Source: Patescibacteria group bacterium (GTDB lineage: Bacteria; Patescibacteria; Paceibacteria; UBA6257; 2-01-FULL-56-20). Taken from it: a DNA stretch of 64,000 nt. Below, piece after piece: positions 8,579 through 16,895 of this stretch. How positions within the stretch are numbered: the stretch's first letter is position 1; each line of letters opens with the position of its first letter. The notes below the pieces were generated by a model, which saw only the letters and a program-made list of their open reading frames with translations, was not told the origin of the DNA and made no database searches. Both the position numbers and the translations under genes were made by a program. The DNA is taken from assembly GCA_024654525.1 (NCBI GenBank), contig JANLHI010000032.1, forward strand, positions 129,262-193,261. The letters run 5' to 3'.

Positions 8579-8794
8579 CTAGAGATAGCCGAGTTTTTTC
8601 AGTCGTTCCCTTATTTTCGTTTCTTCGGCGAGAAGATGACCATCTCCTTTCTCGAGGAGAAGTTCGCGAAGAATGAAAGAAACGAAGGAGGATGCAGATG
8701 TGAATCCGGTTCCTTGTATCATTTTTTGCACTCGCTCATGGAGTGGGCGGGGGATGGATATGGTGGTGTAATCAGTGCGCTTTTTTTGAGCCAT
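8579..8794 (-). CDS. CopG/Arc-type ribbon-helix-helix protein
   Basis: 71 aa. The beta strand TTISIPRPLHERVQKMI followed by GFTSASSFVSFILRELL has the ribbon-helix-helix shape of small DNA-binding regulators. It is the first gene of the leftward operon that ends with cysC, nine bases ahead of the SemiSWEET gene, so autoregulation of that operon is plausible but not shown. The tail ERLKKLGYL closely resembles the end of the small lysine-rich protein encoded divergently at 8873. Confidence 0.72.
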   Translation of the reverse strand: MAQKKRTDYTTISIPRPLHERVQKMIQGTGFTSASSFVSFILRELLLEKGDGHLLAEETKIRERLKKLGYL

Positions 8795-8838
8795 ACATGT
8801 AATTATGGGTAATTACATATAGGTGTCAAGAGGTGATA

Positions 8839-8866
8839 TTCACAAGCTCATTTTTTGTGATACTAT
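8839..8866 (+). promoter_or_regulatory. Promoter with extended -10, nearly leaderless
   Basis: TTCACA (8839-8844), a 16-base spacer, and TACTAT (8861-8866) with a TGA just before it (extended -10). The ATG of the small ORF at 8873 lies six bases downstream. It would drive the small ORF and the sulfatase gene and faces away from the ribbon-helix-helix gene. Confidence 0.45.
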
Positions 8867-8872
8867 CCGGTT

Positions 8873-9013
8873 ATGGCAAAAAAAGTGGAAAAAAAGAAAA
8901 ATAAGGGGAAAAAAGAGGGAAGTATTGCTGACGTGAAAGAAAAAAAATCAGAGAAGCGCGAGAAGGAGCGCGAGAAGGTGATGGATCAACTTAAAGCGTT
9001 GGGGTATATTTAA
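8873..9013 (+). CDS. Small lysine/glutamate-rich protein
   Basis: 46 aa, almost entirely K and E up to the ending DQLKALGYI. It sits right behind a promoter-like sequence and 19 bases before the sulfatase start. The ending looks like the C-terminal LRALGYI-type tail of many sulfatases, and the divergent ribbon-helix-helix protein at 8579 ends in ERLKKLGYL. I do not recognise a family. It could be a real small basic protein, or a detached sulfatase tail. Confidence 0.45.
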   Translation: MAKKVEKKKNKGKKEGSIADVKEKKSEKREKEREKVMDQLKALGYI

Positions 9014-9032
9014 TTTTTAGTGCATCGGCTAT

Positions 9033-10412
9033 ATGGGGAAAAGTATGTATAATAAAAAACCTTCAGTGGTTTTTATTACTATTGATGCATTACGCATTGA
9101 TGAGTTGGGGGTTTTCGGCTATCAGCGTCCTACGAGTCCTTTTCTCGACCAATTTACGGCGGAGGGAATTAATTTTAAGAATCATTTTTCCAACAGTTCG
9201 CAGTCGCCTCCCGGTTTCTTTTCGATGTTTGCGTCGCAGTATCCTTCGGCGCGGAATGATTGGACAACAACTGATGGAAACTTCGAATTTATAAGTGAAG
9301 TGTTTCAGAAGAATGGATATTATACTGCGGGATTCGCTACCGCGCCCTACATTTCTAATTTTTTTGGATATGATCGCGGATTCGATGAATTTTTTCAAAT
9401 GGGGCCTGTTGAGGAAATCGATCCGGTAAAGCGCGCGGCACTTTCGGCATTGCCGAAGGGTTGGATTGCACCGCTCAAATCATTCATCAAGAATACAATA
9501 ATCGGCAAGATATTAAACCGCGTGCGGTACGCTTTCCTTCCTCAGCATGCCTATGCGGGTGCGGAGGCGGTAAATAAAAAGATTTTGGGTTTTCTCGAAT
9601 CCTATCAAGGCACGAAACCTCTTTTTCTCTGGATTCATTACATGGATGTCCATAATCCATTTCTTCCCGCGCAAGAGGATATGAAAGCGGTAGGGGGAAC
9701 GCTAAGTTGTTTTCGTATTGCGCGTCTTAACCGGAAACATCTCCAGCTTACGCGCTTCGATCCTTTCGAGGATGTGCTTCATATGACGCATCGTGAGCTT
9801 AGCGATTTGCGTATTTGCTATGATGCAAAACTTCGATATCTTGATAACAAGATTAAAGAACTTTTTGCAATGTTTGCGAATCATGGACTTGGCAAAGAGC
9901 ATACAATTACCGCAATCACCGCTGATCACGGAGAAGCATTCGGAGAACATTTCGGGATAGGACATACCGAACGACTTTATGATGAATTGCTCCATGTACC
10001 GTTTATTATTCGAGTACCGGAGTATCCGGCGAGGGATATAGTGTCGCTCACAAATGCGGTGGATATTCTTCCTACGCTTGCGGGGCTTGCGGGAGTGTCG
10101 TACCGCAAGAATCGCGTTCGGGGAATGAATGTTTTAGACGAGACATTTGTAAATCGGGAATATGTAGTGAGTCATGTTGCGCCGAATGTAGGAGGTATGC
10201 TTGCGAATGTGGATTTTGCACGAAGCACTTTTGCGGTGCGCACAGACACGTGGAAATTCATAAAAGATTTCGGAAGAAAGAGAGAGGAGCTTTATAACCT
10301 TGCGGATGATCCTCTGGAGTTAAAAAATATCGCTTCCGAAAATAACCCAATACGCGAGGAGTTAAGTCGAGTTCTTGATTCTCATATTGCCGAGTGTAAC
10401 GCGATTCGATAA
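9033..10412 (+). CDS. Sulfatase-superfamily hydrolase with a changed nucleophile motif
   Basis: 459 aa; a second ATG at 9045 is possible. Metal-binding ITIDALRIDELGVFGY near 16-31, TADHGEAFGEHFGIGHTERL near 296-315 and the closing EELYNLADDPLELKNIA are standard sulfatase features. The nucleophile region reads SQSPPGFFSMFASQYP. Aligned with C/S-x-P-x-R it keeps a serine and the proline, but the arginine needed for formylglycine formation is replaced by F. It may therefore use serine directly, like phosphoglycerol or phosphoethanolamine transferases, or be altered in activity. No signal peptide is evident. It faces away from the PAPS operon. Confidence 0.8.
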   Translation: MGKSMYNKKPSVVFITIDALRIDELGVFGYQRPTSPFLDQFTAEGINFKNHFSNSSQSPPGFFSMFASQYPSARNDWTTTDGNFEFISEVFQKNGYYTAGFATAPYISNFFGYDRGFDEFFQMGPVEEIDPVKRAALSALPKGWIAPLKSFIKNTIIGKILNRVRYAFLPQHAYAGAEAVNKKILGFLESYQGTKPLFLWIHYMDVHNPFLPAQEDMKAVGGTLSCFRIARLNRKHLQLTRFDPFEDVLHMTHRELSDLRICYDAKLRYLDNKIKELFAMFANHGLGKEHTITAITADHGEAFGEHFGIGHTERLYDELLHVPFIIRVPEYPARDIVSLTNAVDILPTLAGLAGVSYRKNRVRGMNVLDETFVNREYVVSHVAPNVGGMLANVDFARSTFAVRTDTWKFIKDFGRKREELYNLADDPLELKNIASENNPIREELSRVLDSHIAECNAIR

Positions 10413-10419
10413 TTTTTTT

Positions 10420-11328
10420 ATGAAAATTCTTGTAACCGGAGGTACGGGGTTTGTCGGCTCGAACATTGTTCGTGCGCTTCTCGCGGAAGGACACGAGGTG
10501 TTTATCACGGGAAGCGATGCCGAGCAAAAAATACCGGGGTTCAAAGGGAAGTATCTTCAACCGGGACTGTTGGGAATTGATTGGGATGAGATAGGGAACA
10601 TCGATGCTGTTTTTCACGAAGCGGCGATTAATGATACGACACATGATGACACGCGAGAGATGATGCGCGCAAATCTTGAGTCCTCGCGGGCGCTTTTTGA
10701 GTACGCCGCTATGCATGAATGTCGGCACATTGTGTATGCCTCATCAACTGCGGTATACGGCGATGTATTTCCGCCATTTCGCGAGGATAGTCCGACACAC
10801 CCCCTAAACCCTTACGCGGAGTCGAAACTTGCACTTGATGTGTACGCGCAGGAGTTCGCGCGAATGCATCCAGAGATTATTGTGGTGGGATTGCGGTATT
10901 GCAACGTGTATGGTCCCGGTGAGAGCCATAAAGGCAAGCGCGCAAGCATGATTTATCAGTTGGCGCAGCAGATGCAAAAGAGAGCCCCCGTTCTTTTTAA
11001 AGATGGCGAGCAGAAGCGCGACTATGTGTATATAAAAGATGTGATTACTGCAAATCTAAAAGCGCTTGCCACAACGAAGAGCTGTGTGGTGAATTGCGGT
11101 TCGGGCGCGGCGACCTCATTCAACGAACTGGTGCGGATATTGAATGGCGTGCTTGATATGAATCTTGTCCCGGAATACATTGAAAATCCCTACGAGCGCA
11201 CTTATCAAAAGTATACTTTGTGCGATATGAGTCGTGCGAAAGAACTATTGGGATTTGTTCCTCAATACGATATCGAAGACGGAATACGCGATTATTACGC
11301 GAGCGGTTTGTGCGATTCCCGGCCATAA
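10420..11328 (+). CDS. NAD-dependent sugar epimerase, HldD/RfaD-like (SDR)
   Basis: 302 aa from ATG 10420, where MKILVTGGTGFVGSN opens the Rossmann fold. Catalytic ASSTAVYGD and PYAESKLALD (Y-x-x-x-K) are near 108-116 and 131-140. NVYGPGESHKGKRASM and GEQKRDYVYIKDV closely resemble ADP-L-glycero-D-manno-heptose 6-epimerases. With the heptose genes at 20322-23357 it probably acts on a nucleotide-activated heptose, but a different NDP-sugar cannot be excluded. Its 3' end overlaps the leftward nucleotidyltransferase by 34 bases. Confidence 0.82.
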   Translation: MKILVTGGTGFVGSNIVRALLAEGHEVFITGSDAEQKIPGFKGKYLQPGLLGIDWDEIGNIDAVFHEAAINDTTHDDTREMMRANLESSRALFEYAAMHECRHIVYASSTAVYGDVFPPFREDSPTHPLNPYAESKLALDVYAQEFARMHPEIIVVGLRYCNVYGPGESHKGKRASMIYQLAQQMQKRAPVLFKDGEQKRDYVYIKDVITANLKALATTKSCVVNCGSGAATSFNELVRILNGVLDMNLVPEYIENPYERTYQKYTLCDMSRAKELLGFVPQYDIEDGIRDYYASGLCDSRP

Positions 11329-11804
11329 TAATCAAGGATGCGGGTAATAATTTTTGAAGTGGATCTTCCTTGCGTGACGGGGCAGAGTACCACTTTTCCT
11401 CCTTGTGCGATAACGAGATTGCGTTCGGTTATCTCTTCTATCCGGCGATCTCCTCCTTTTATGTGGATATCAGGCTTGAGAATTTCCAGCCATTTGAAAG
11501 GAGTGGTTTCGCGAAATATAAATACATAGTCCACTGTATGGAGTGCCGCAATCATTTCCGCTCTTTCCCGTGCAGGGACTATGGGGCGAAGTTTCCCTTT
11601 CAGCGCTCTTACTGATGCGTCTGAATTTACTCCCACAATCAAAATATCTCCCTTTGATTTTGCGAATGAGAGATTGCGTATGTGACCGATATGGAGAATG
11701 TCAAAACATCCGTTTGTAGTAACCACTTTCTTTTTTTTGGCACGTGCGTTTTTTGCAATGCGCGTTATTTCAACAAGTGCCTTGATCTTTTTTTGAGTTC
11801 GCAT
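11295..11804 (-). CDS. RfaE/HldE domain-II-like nucleotidyltransferase
   Basis: 169 aa. VVTTNGCFDILHIGHIRNL near 29-47 holds the HxGH nucleotide-binding motif, followed by VGVNSDASVRALKG and HIKGGDRR, the typical order of the ADP-heptose synthase (HldE domain II) and glycerol-3-phosphate cytidylyltransferase group. It lacks the PfkB kinase domain that bacterial HldE carries. It may activate a heptose 1-phosphate or another polyol phosphate. It overlaps the epimerase at 10420 tail to tail. Confidence 0.8.
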   Translation of the reverse strand: MRTQKKIKALVEITRIAKNARAKKKKVVTTNGCFDILHIGHIRNLSFAKSKGDILIVGVNSDASVRALKGKLRPIVPARERAEMIAALHTVDYVFIFRETTPFKWLEILKPDIHIKGGDRRIEEITERNLVIAQGGKVVLCPVTQGRSTSKIITRILDYYGRESHKPLA

Positions 11805-11914
11805 CTTCTATATATAGCGCGCTATTTCGTTTCTTGCAAAAGTGCATACTCCGCCGTATCATCGAGAAGTTGATTTGATAACTTAACATTAACCTCAACC
11901 GAAAGGAGCGCGTT

Positions 11915-13753
11915 ATGCAGCTTCGAGAAAATGCGGCGACACCCCCGCGTGTCATCCTTGTGATGGAAAAGTGTGTCATCGAGCCCCTTGGGGTCGAGCA
12001 TCTCGCCTCTCTTGCGGAAACGCTTGGCTGGCGGGCAGACGTGATTCTCTATGAGAACCGGGACGATGTTTTCGATTTCGAACCGCTCTATGCAGCGATT
12101 CGGAAGACAAAACCGTCTCTTGTAGGGTTTTCTATATGGACAGGATCGCATCTTCAATGCTTTGAGGCGGCGGACAGAATTCGGAAAGAGCTTGGCGTGA
12201 GAGTTGCCATTGGCGGACCGCATGCGACTTACTTTCCGGAACAATGTGCGGCGCACGCCGATGTGGTGGCGAAGGGGAACGGCTTTCGGCTGTTCCGCCA
12301 TATTCTTACCGGTGAAACACTCGAAGGAATCCGGGAAATCAGTCCCGGTATCATCTTCGATAGTTCGAAAAACGCGGAATTTCCGATTTCGTGCCGCGGG
12401 CGAGAAATTGTCTACGCACGATACCCGGAACTTGCGGGCGATCGGCCGGCGAAAATATACAGCATGATGGGAAGCACCGGCTGCGTGTTCCACTGTAGTT
12501 ACTGCAATTCACCGTTTCTCAACGAGCTTTATGGGGGATTCAAAAACGTGTTTATCACTCGTCCTATAGACGACTTGATTAACGAGGCGCAATGGATTCG
12601 AGACCATCACGGCGCGGACACCATTTATTTCCAGGATGATATTTTCGGGTATCGTCTGGATTGGCTGAAGGAATTCAGTTCTCGGTGGAAAAGCGAAGTT
12701 GGAGTGCCTTGGCACTGTCAGATTCGTCTCGAGCTCACACAGGGGCACAATGGAGATGAACGCCTCCGGCTTTTTACCGAAGGAGGGTGCACGGGTATCA
12801 CGCTTGCGATCGAGTCGGGAAACGACTTCCTCCGCGAGTTCGTACTTTTTCGACCGATGGAATATAACCTCATTATTGAGGGATGCCGGAAGATTATGAG
12901 CTATGGTCTCACTCTAAGAACGGAGCAGATTCTCCAGATTCCGTTTTCGAATCTCGAGACGGACTTGGGGACGCTTCGCCTGAACTGCGACATCGGTCCC
13001 ACGATGGCATGGAGTTCGATTCTCGTGCCATTCGGTGAAACCAACATGGGAAAAATCGCCAAGGCATTTGGGTTTTACCACGGAACAAACGACGACATCA
13101 CGCCACGGTTTTACCGTGACGGCAGTAAGCTCCGGCATTCGGAGACCGCCCGCGAGTCCATTGAAGAGGTATCGCGGAGATTAAAACGGGAGCTGAAACT
13201 TGGGAGGTTTGAGAGCCCTCTCTTACAGATGAATGCAGTGCAGAATGGAGATCCATTCTCTGCGGACGTGTTGCACTCCGGTTCCAGAGTTTCCAAAATC
13301 CAGTACATGGATGACACAGCGAATGCTCGCTACTGCGAGCAGGCGTTTCGTCTCCAGCGATTCTTCAACTGGTTCCCTCGGGTTCCCGAGGGACATCAGC
13401 TTGCGGCGAAATGGACCGAGCTTCGGGAAACGGAAGCGTCTTTCGAAAAGCTTTGCGAGCTTACCGCGGAACATCTTGTTCAAAACGGACATAGCGATGC
13501 GCTACGCAGGTGGCGGCAGCGCTTTGTAAATTGCTTCGAGGGTGGTTTGCCTCCGCAACTCGAAAAAACATGGCTCTACTTCGCATTTTTCAGGTCGGGT
13601 CCCGAGTTCGCGAAGAGAGTGCTTGAGCAGGGTATTCTCGATCTTGGGCGAGGCACATGCCTCGACGCGCTTGGAAAAGTGGCACGGCATCGTATTTTCG
13701 ATTGGGAACTCTACAAAGTTCACCAGTCGGAAGAGCCGATTGCTTTGAAGTAA
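11915..13753 (+). CDS. B12-binding-domain radical SAM protein
   Basis: 612 aa. The N-terminal 20-160 region looks like the Rossmann-type cobalamin-binding domain (SLVGFSIWTGSH, VAIGGPHATYFPE). The iron-sulfur motif C-x3-C-x2-C is at 190, 194 and 197 (GCVFHCSYC). An extended C-terminal part of about 250 aa has no family I recognise. Such proteins perform radical methylations and other C-C or C-S rearrangements. A strong Shine-Dalgarno (AAAGGAG, ten bases before the ATG), codon use that looks more GC-rich than its neighbours, and its own terminator suggest an acquired single-gene unit. The substrate is unknown. Confidence 0.85.
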   Translation: MQLRENAATPPRVILVMEKCVIEPLGVEHLASLAETLGWRADVILYENRDDVFDFEPLYAAIRKTKPSLVGFSIWTGSHLQCFEAADRIRKELGVRVAIGGPHATYFPEQCAAHADVVAKGNGFRLFRHILTGETLEGIREISPGIIFDSSKNAEFPISCRGREIVYARYPELAGDRPAKIYSMMGSTGCVFHCSYCNSPFLNELYGGFKNVFITRPIDDLINEAQWIRDHHGADTIYFQDDIFGYRLDWLKEFSSRWKSEVGVPWHCQIRLELTQGHNGDERLRLFTEGGCTGITLAIESGNDFLREFVLFRPMEYNLIIEGCRKIMSYGLTLRTEQILQIPFSNLETDLGTLRLNCDIGPTMAWSSILVPFGETNMGKIAKAFGFYHGTNDDITPRFYRDGSKLRHSETARESIEEVSRRLKRELKLGRFESPLLQMNAVQNGDPFSADVLHSGSRVSKIQYMDDTANARYCEQAFRLQRFFNWFPRVPEGHQLAAKWTELRETEASFEKLCELTAEHLVQNGHSDALRRWRQRFVNCFEGGLPPQLEKTWLYFAFFRSGPEFAKRVLEQGILDLGRGTCLDALGKVARHRIFDWELYKVHQSEEPIALK

Positions 13754-13761
13754 AAATCACG

Positions 13762-13800
13762 GATGCCTCGTTGCGAAAGCTACGAGGCATCTTTAGTTTT
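13762..13800 (+). terminator. Intrinsic terminator after the radical SAM gene
   Basis: Ten-base arms GATGCCTCGT (13762-13771) and ACGAGGCATC (13782-13791) pair perfectly around a ten-base loop, followed by TTTAGTTTTT. Confidence 0.85.
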
Positions 13801-13819
13801 TATGGAAGTATTTTCATAC

Positions 13820-13849
13820 TTGACAGTAATACGGTGGTGCGTGTAGAAC
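13820..13849 (+). promoter_or_regulatory. Promoter for the Nudix gene
   Basis: A perfect -35 TTGACA (13820-13825), an 18-base spacer and TAGAAC (13844-13849) about 38 bases before the ATG at 13887. Confidence 0.45.
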
Positions 13850-13886
13850 GTTATTAGTTCGCATTCACAACAAAAAATTACTGTTT

Positions 13887-14378
13887 ATGGAAAAAAATGT
13901 TTTCGAAGGAAAGATCTTCAGGGTCACTACCGAAAAAGTTTCAGATCGTCTTTGTCTTGAGCGGATATATCAACGACATGGTGTTACCGTTTTCCCATGT
14001 ATTAATGGTCGGATCCGGTTTGTAAGAAGGGTAATCATTAATACGGGTACAGTAGAGGTGCGTCCCATGTCGGGCTACATTGAAGACGGAGAAGATCCTC
14101 TTACATGCGCAAAGCGGGAGCTTTGGGAAGAGCTTGGTCTTACTGCCGGCACATGGAAGCATTTTGCTTCAATTGAGGACGAGGGAGGCGTGTATCAGAC
14201 ACAGCATTTTTATGTTGCTCGTCGCATCAATCTTGCCATGGGAGATGTCTCAAGGGATCCGGATGAGTTAATTCACGGCACTCTCGACCTTACTAAGCGG
14301 CAAATCCGAAGGTGGACTCTAAAGGGAAAGCTTGGAACACGCAACGCGTTTGCGTTGCTTAAATTCGTTTTGGAATAA
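13887..14378 (+). CDS. Nudix hydrolase, ADP-ribose pyrophosphatase-like
   Basis: 163 aa. The full Nudix box is present around 60-82: a G-x5-E start (GYIEDGE) and REL-x-EELGL. These residues bind the divalent metals needed to split a nucleoside diphosphate linked to another group. The N-terminus (KIFRVTTEKVS) is like that of ADP-sugar pyrophosphatases. It is a single-gene unit between two terminators. It may clear ADP-ribose or a nucleotide sugar; specificity is not readable. Confidence 0.82.
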   Translation: MEKNVFEGKIFRVTTEKVSDRLCLERIYQRHGVTVFPCINGRIRFVRRVIINTGTVEVRPMSGYIEDGEDPLTCAKRELWEELGLTAGTWKHFASIEDEGGVYQTQHFYVARRINLAMGDVSRDPDELIHGTLDLTKRQIRRWTLKGKLGTRNAFALLKFVLE

Positions 14379-14392
14379 TGCGATGCGGGGCT

Positions 14393-14426
14393 TGGCGTCT
14401 TTCGATGTCAGACCCCGCATTTTATT
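14393..14426 (+). terminator. Intrinsic terminator after the Nudix gene
   Basis: ATGCGGGG (14393-14400) pairs with CCCCGCAT (14413-14420), then TTTATTT. An inner stem (GGCGTC with GATGTC, two G-U pairs) lengthens the hairpin. Confidence 0.8.
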
Positions 14427-14538
14427 TCGTCAACTCTTTTTAGAGGGGGCTTGGTTATATTGAAATCCCCACGATAGGACGCTATAGTTCCCATGCGTAT
14501 ATTTAAGTGGTTCCCTGTGGTAATTTTCATATTTTCAC

Positions 14539-16887
14539 ATGCTTCAATACACCGAGAGCAATGCAAAGTTTTTTTTGAAACGAAGCGTGAGTGCTATGCG
14601 TTCGATAGCGCTTGGTTTTTTTAGCGTTCCTGTTACAAAAGAAGGGTGGGAGGATAGGATGTTAATTTCAAATCTTGAGGGTTTGGGGGATCTTATAATG
14701 TTTACTTCCGTTCTCAAACATTATAAAAAGCGTTTTCCCACAAAAAAGATTTATCTTCTTGTAAAACAAGGATTTGGCGTTGAGAATTTTTTTCGAGAGT
14801 ATTACGTTGATGAAGTAATTGCGCTTAATTATAGGCGATTTTCCATTAATCCTTGGTATGGTTTTCAGGTGATAAGGCGTTTGCGTCGTATCGGGTTTCA
14901 TACCGTAGTGAATCATGATTTTAGTGCGGCGGAGATTATGGGAAAGATAATCTCTGTTTCGCTCGGAGCGAAAGAAGTTATCGGGTACGAAGGACAGATT
15001 ATAGAGTTCGAGAAGCCGTATGATATTCAACAGGAAAAGCATTTAAAAAAAATCCGGAAAAAGATTCTCCCTCGGTATACGCGCATAATTCCGCCTATTC
15101 CGCAGGATATCGGGAAGTACGGCCGAATACCCAGTGAGATTGAATATTATATCGCAATCTACGAGGCAGTAACCGGGGTTTGTGAGTCCGATTATGCACC
15201 GATGCTTCCACGACCGAGTGATGCCATGATAGAATCAGTAGTCAAAAAATTTGATATCCCGAATATTCCCTATGTTGTGTTTAATGTGAATTCAAGCGTG
15301 TCGTGTAAAATATGGCCATTTCACAATTTTGCGGAGGTAGCCGGTTATCTTGATAAAAAAGGGTATGCAGTGGTGTTGGTGGGTTCAAAGAAAGAATTCT
15401 TGCGTACACAAAAATTTAATTCTTGCACAAATGTTTTTTGTATCAATACTTCGGGAAAGACTTCGTTTGAAGAGTTACTTGCGCTTATCGCGGGATGTGC
15501 TTTTGTGTTCGGAAATGACACCTCTACCATTCATTTTGCGGTGGCCTTACAACGTCCTTCTCTTTGTGTTGTCGGAGGAGGGCAATTTGGTGTTGCGGTG
15601 AATTATGGGTATCGAGATATGAATGTGTGGGCGTATGAGAAAACTTATTGTTATTTTGATAACTGGCGGTGCAGTAGGGGAGTAGCACATAACGATCCCT
15701 CTCCGTGTGTGGTTGCGATATCCGTTTCGCAAGTTCTCCAAAAACTCAATGGGATACTTGCATATAATGGCCGTCATTCGTGTGTATTTTCAGCGAATTT
15801 TGAAAAAGATGCATATCAATCAATTTCACATAAAAAGGAAAAAATAAAGATTATTTATTCCGGAATTCAAGCGGAGAATTACAATCCCGCCCGGAAGATG
15901 AGTTTCGAATACTCCAATTTTTATAACACCCTGAAGGATCTTCCGAATGTTGAGGTGATTGAGTATCCGTATGATCCGATTATTGAAATAGGAAAAAAGA
16001 GATTTAATGAAAAATTACTGGACCTTGTGCGCCGCGAAAAGCCGGATTTATTTTTTGCGTTTATGTTCACGGATGAGCTTGATGTAGAAATGCTTGATGA
16101 GATAAAGGGAATTACCACAAGTGTTGCATGGTTTGCGGACGACCATTGGCGGTTGTGGAATTATTCGCATCGCTACGCGTGGCATTTCTCATGGGTGGTG
16201 ACAACATGGTCAAAGGCACCCGAGATATATCGCCGCTACGGCATTACGAATGTAATTCGCTCGCAGTGGGCGTGTAATCCGCACGCATGGAAACCTGTTG
16301 ACATTGAGCGAGATATAGATGTGGCGTTTGTGGGACAATGGAATCCTTCGCGGGCGCACATTGTAGAACAACTCCGGAAAGCGGGTATTAACGTGTGGAC
16401 TCGCGGGTGGGGATGGCCCGAAGGGCGTCTTTCTCACGAGGAAATGGTAAAGAGCCTTTCGCGGGCGAAAATAAATTTAAACTTCAACGTGCCGCCGTCC
16501 CATTGGAACCCAAAAATGCTTGCGCGGCTCCTTTTGCGGCGTTCGGTGGGGAGAATAGTTCCGGATGTGTTGAACCTCAAGGGGAATATTGAGTCGTGGT
16601 TTCACATGCCAATTCCCCAAATTAAAGCCCGCCCGTTTGAGATTCTCGCGTGTCGCACGTTTCTTATTTCCGGATATGCGGACGATATGGAAAATTATTA
16701 CGAAAATAAGAAAGAAATTGTGTATTACAATGGACAGTTGGATGATCTTATCGGGAAAATTCGCTATTACCTTGCACATGATGACGAGCGAGAGAATATT
16801 GCGCACGCGGCGTACGAGAGAACGTTGCGTGAACATACGTACGAGAAACGTTTCCGGGAGATTTTTAAAAAAATTGGCTTAACATAA
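14539..16887 (+). CDS. Two-module glycosyltransferase: GT9 heptosyltransferase-like plus CgeB-like GT
   Basis: 782 aa. Residues about 40-400 are a GT9 module: ISNLEGLGDLIMFTSVL, FNVNSSVSCKIWPFHNFAEV and GNDTSTIHFAVALQRPSLCV, as in LPS heptosyltransferases. After a linker near 400-425 the part from about 430 to 782 resembles CgeB/YkvP-type family 1 glycosyltransferases (VAFVGQWNPSRAHIVEQL, KARPFEILACRTFLISGY). The fusion suggests two consecutive transfers by one protein. The heptose pathway genes downstream make an activated heptose a reasonable GT9 donor. The next gene starts nine bases later. Confidence 0.85.
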   Translation: MLQYTESNAKFFLKRSVSAMRSIALGFFSVPVTKEGWEDRMLISNLEGLGDLIMFTSVLKHYKKRFPTKKIYLLVKQGFGVENFFREYYVDEVIALNYRRFSINPWYGFQVIRRLRRIGFHTVVNHDFSAAEIMGKIISVSLGAKEVIGYEGQIIEFEKPYDIQQEKHLKKIRKKILPRYTRIIPPIPQDIGKYGRIPSEIEYYIAIYEAVTGVCESDYAPMLPRPSDAMIESVVKKFDIPNIPYVVFNVNSSVSCKIWPFHNFAEVAGYLDKKGYAVVLVGSKKEFLRTQKFNSCTNVFCINTSGKTSFEELLALIAGCAFVFGNDTSTIHFAVALQRPSLCVVGGGQFGVAVNYGYRDMNVWAYEKTYCYFDNWRCSRGVAHNDPSPCVVAISVSQVLQKLNGILAYNGRHSCVFSANFEKDAYQSISHKKEKIKIIYSGIQAENYNPARKMSFEYSNFYNTLKDLPNVEVIEYPYDPIIEIGKKRFNEKLLDLVRREKPDLFFAFMFTDELDVEMLDEIKGITTSVAWFADDHWRLWNYSHRYAWHFSWVVTTWSKAPEIYRRYGITNVIRSQWACNPHAWKPVDIERDIDVAFVGQWNPSRAHIVEQLRKAGINVWTRGWGWPEGRLSHEEMVKSLSRAKINLNFNVPPSHWNPKMLARLLLRRSVGRIVPDVLNLKGNIESWFHMPIPQIKARPFEILACRTFLISGYADDMENYYENKKEIVYYNGQLDDLIGKIRYYLAHDDERENIAHAAYERTLREHTYEKRFREIFKKIGLT

Positions 16888-16895
16888 AGTATCTT

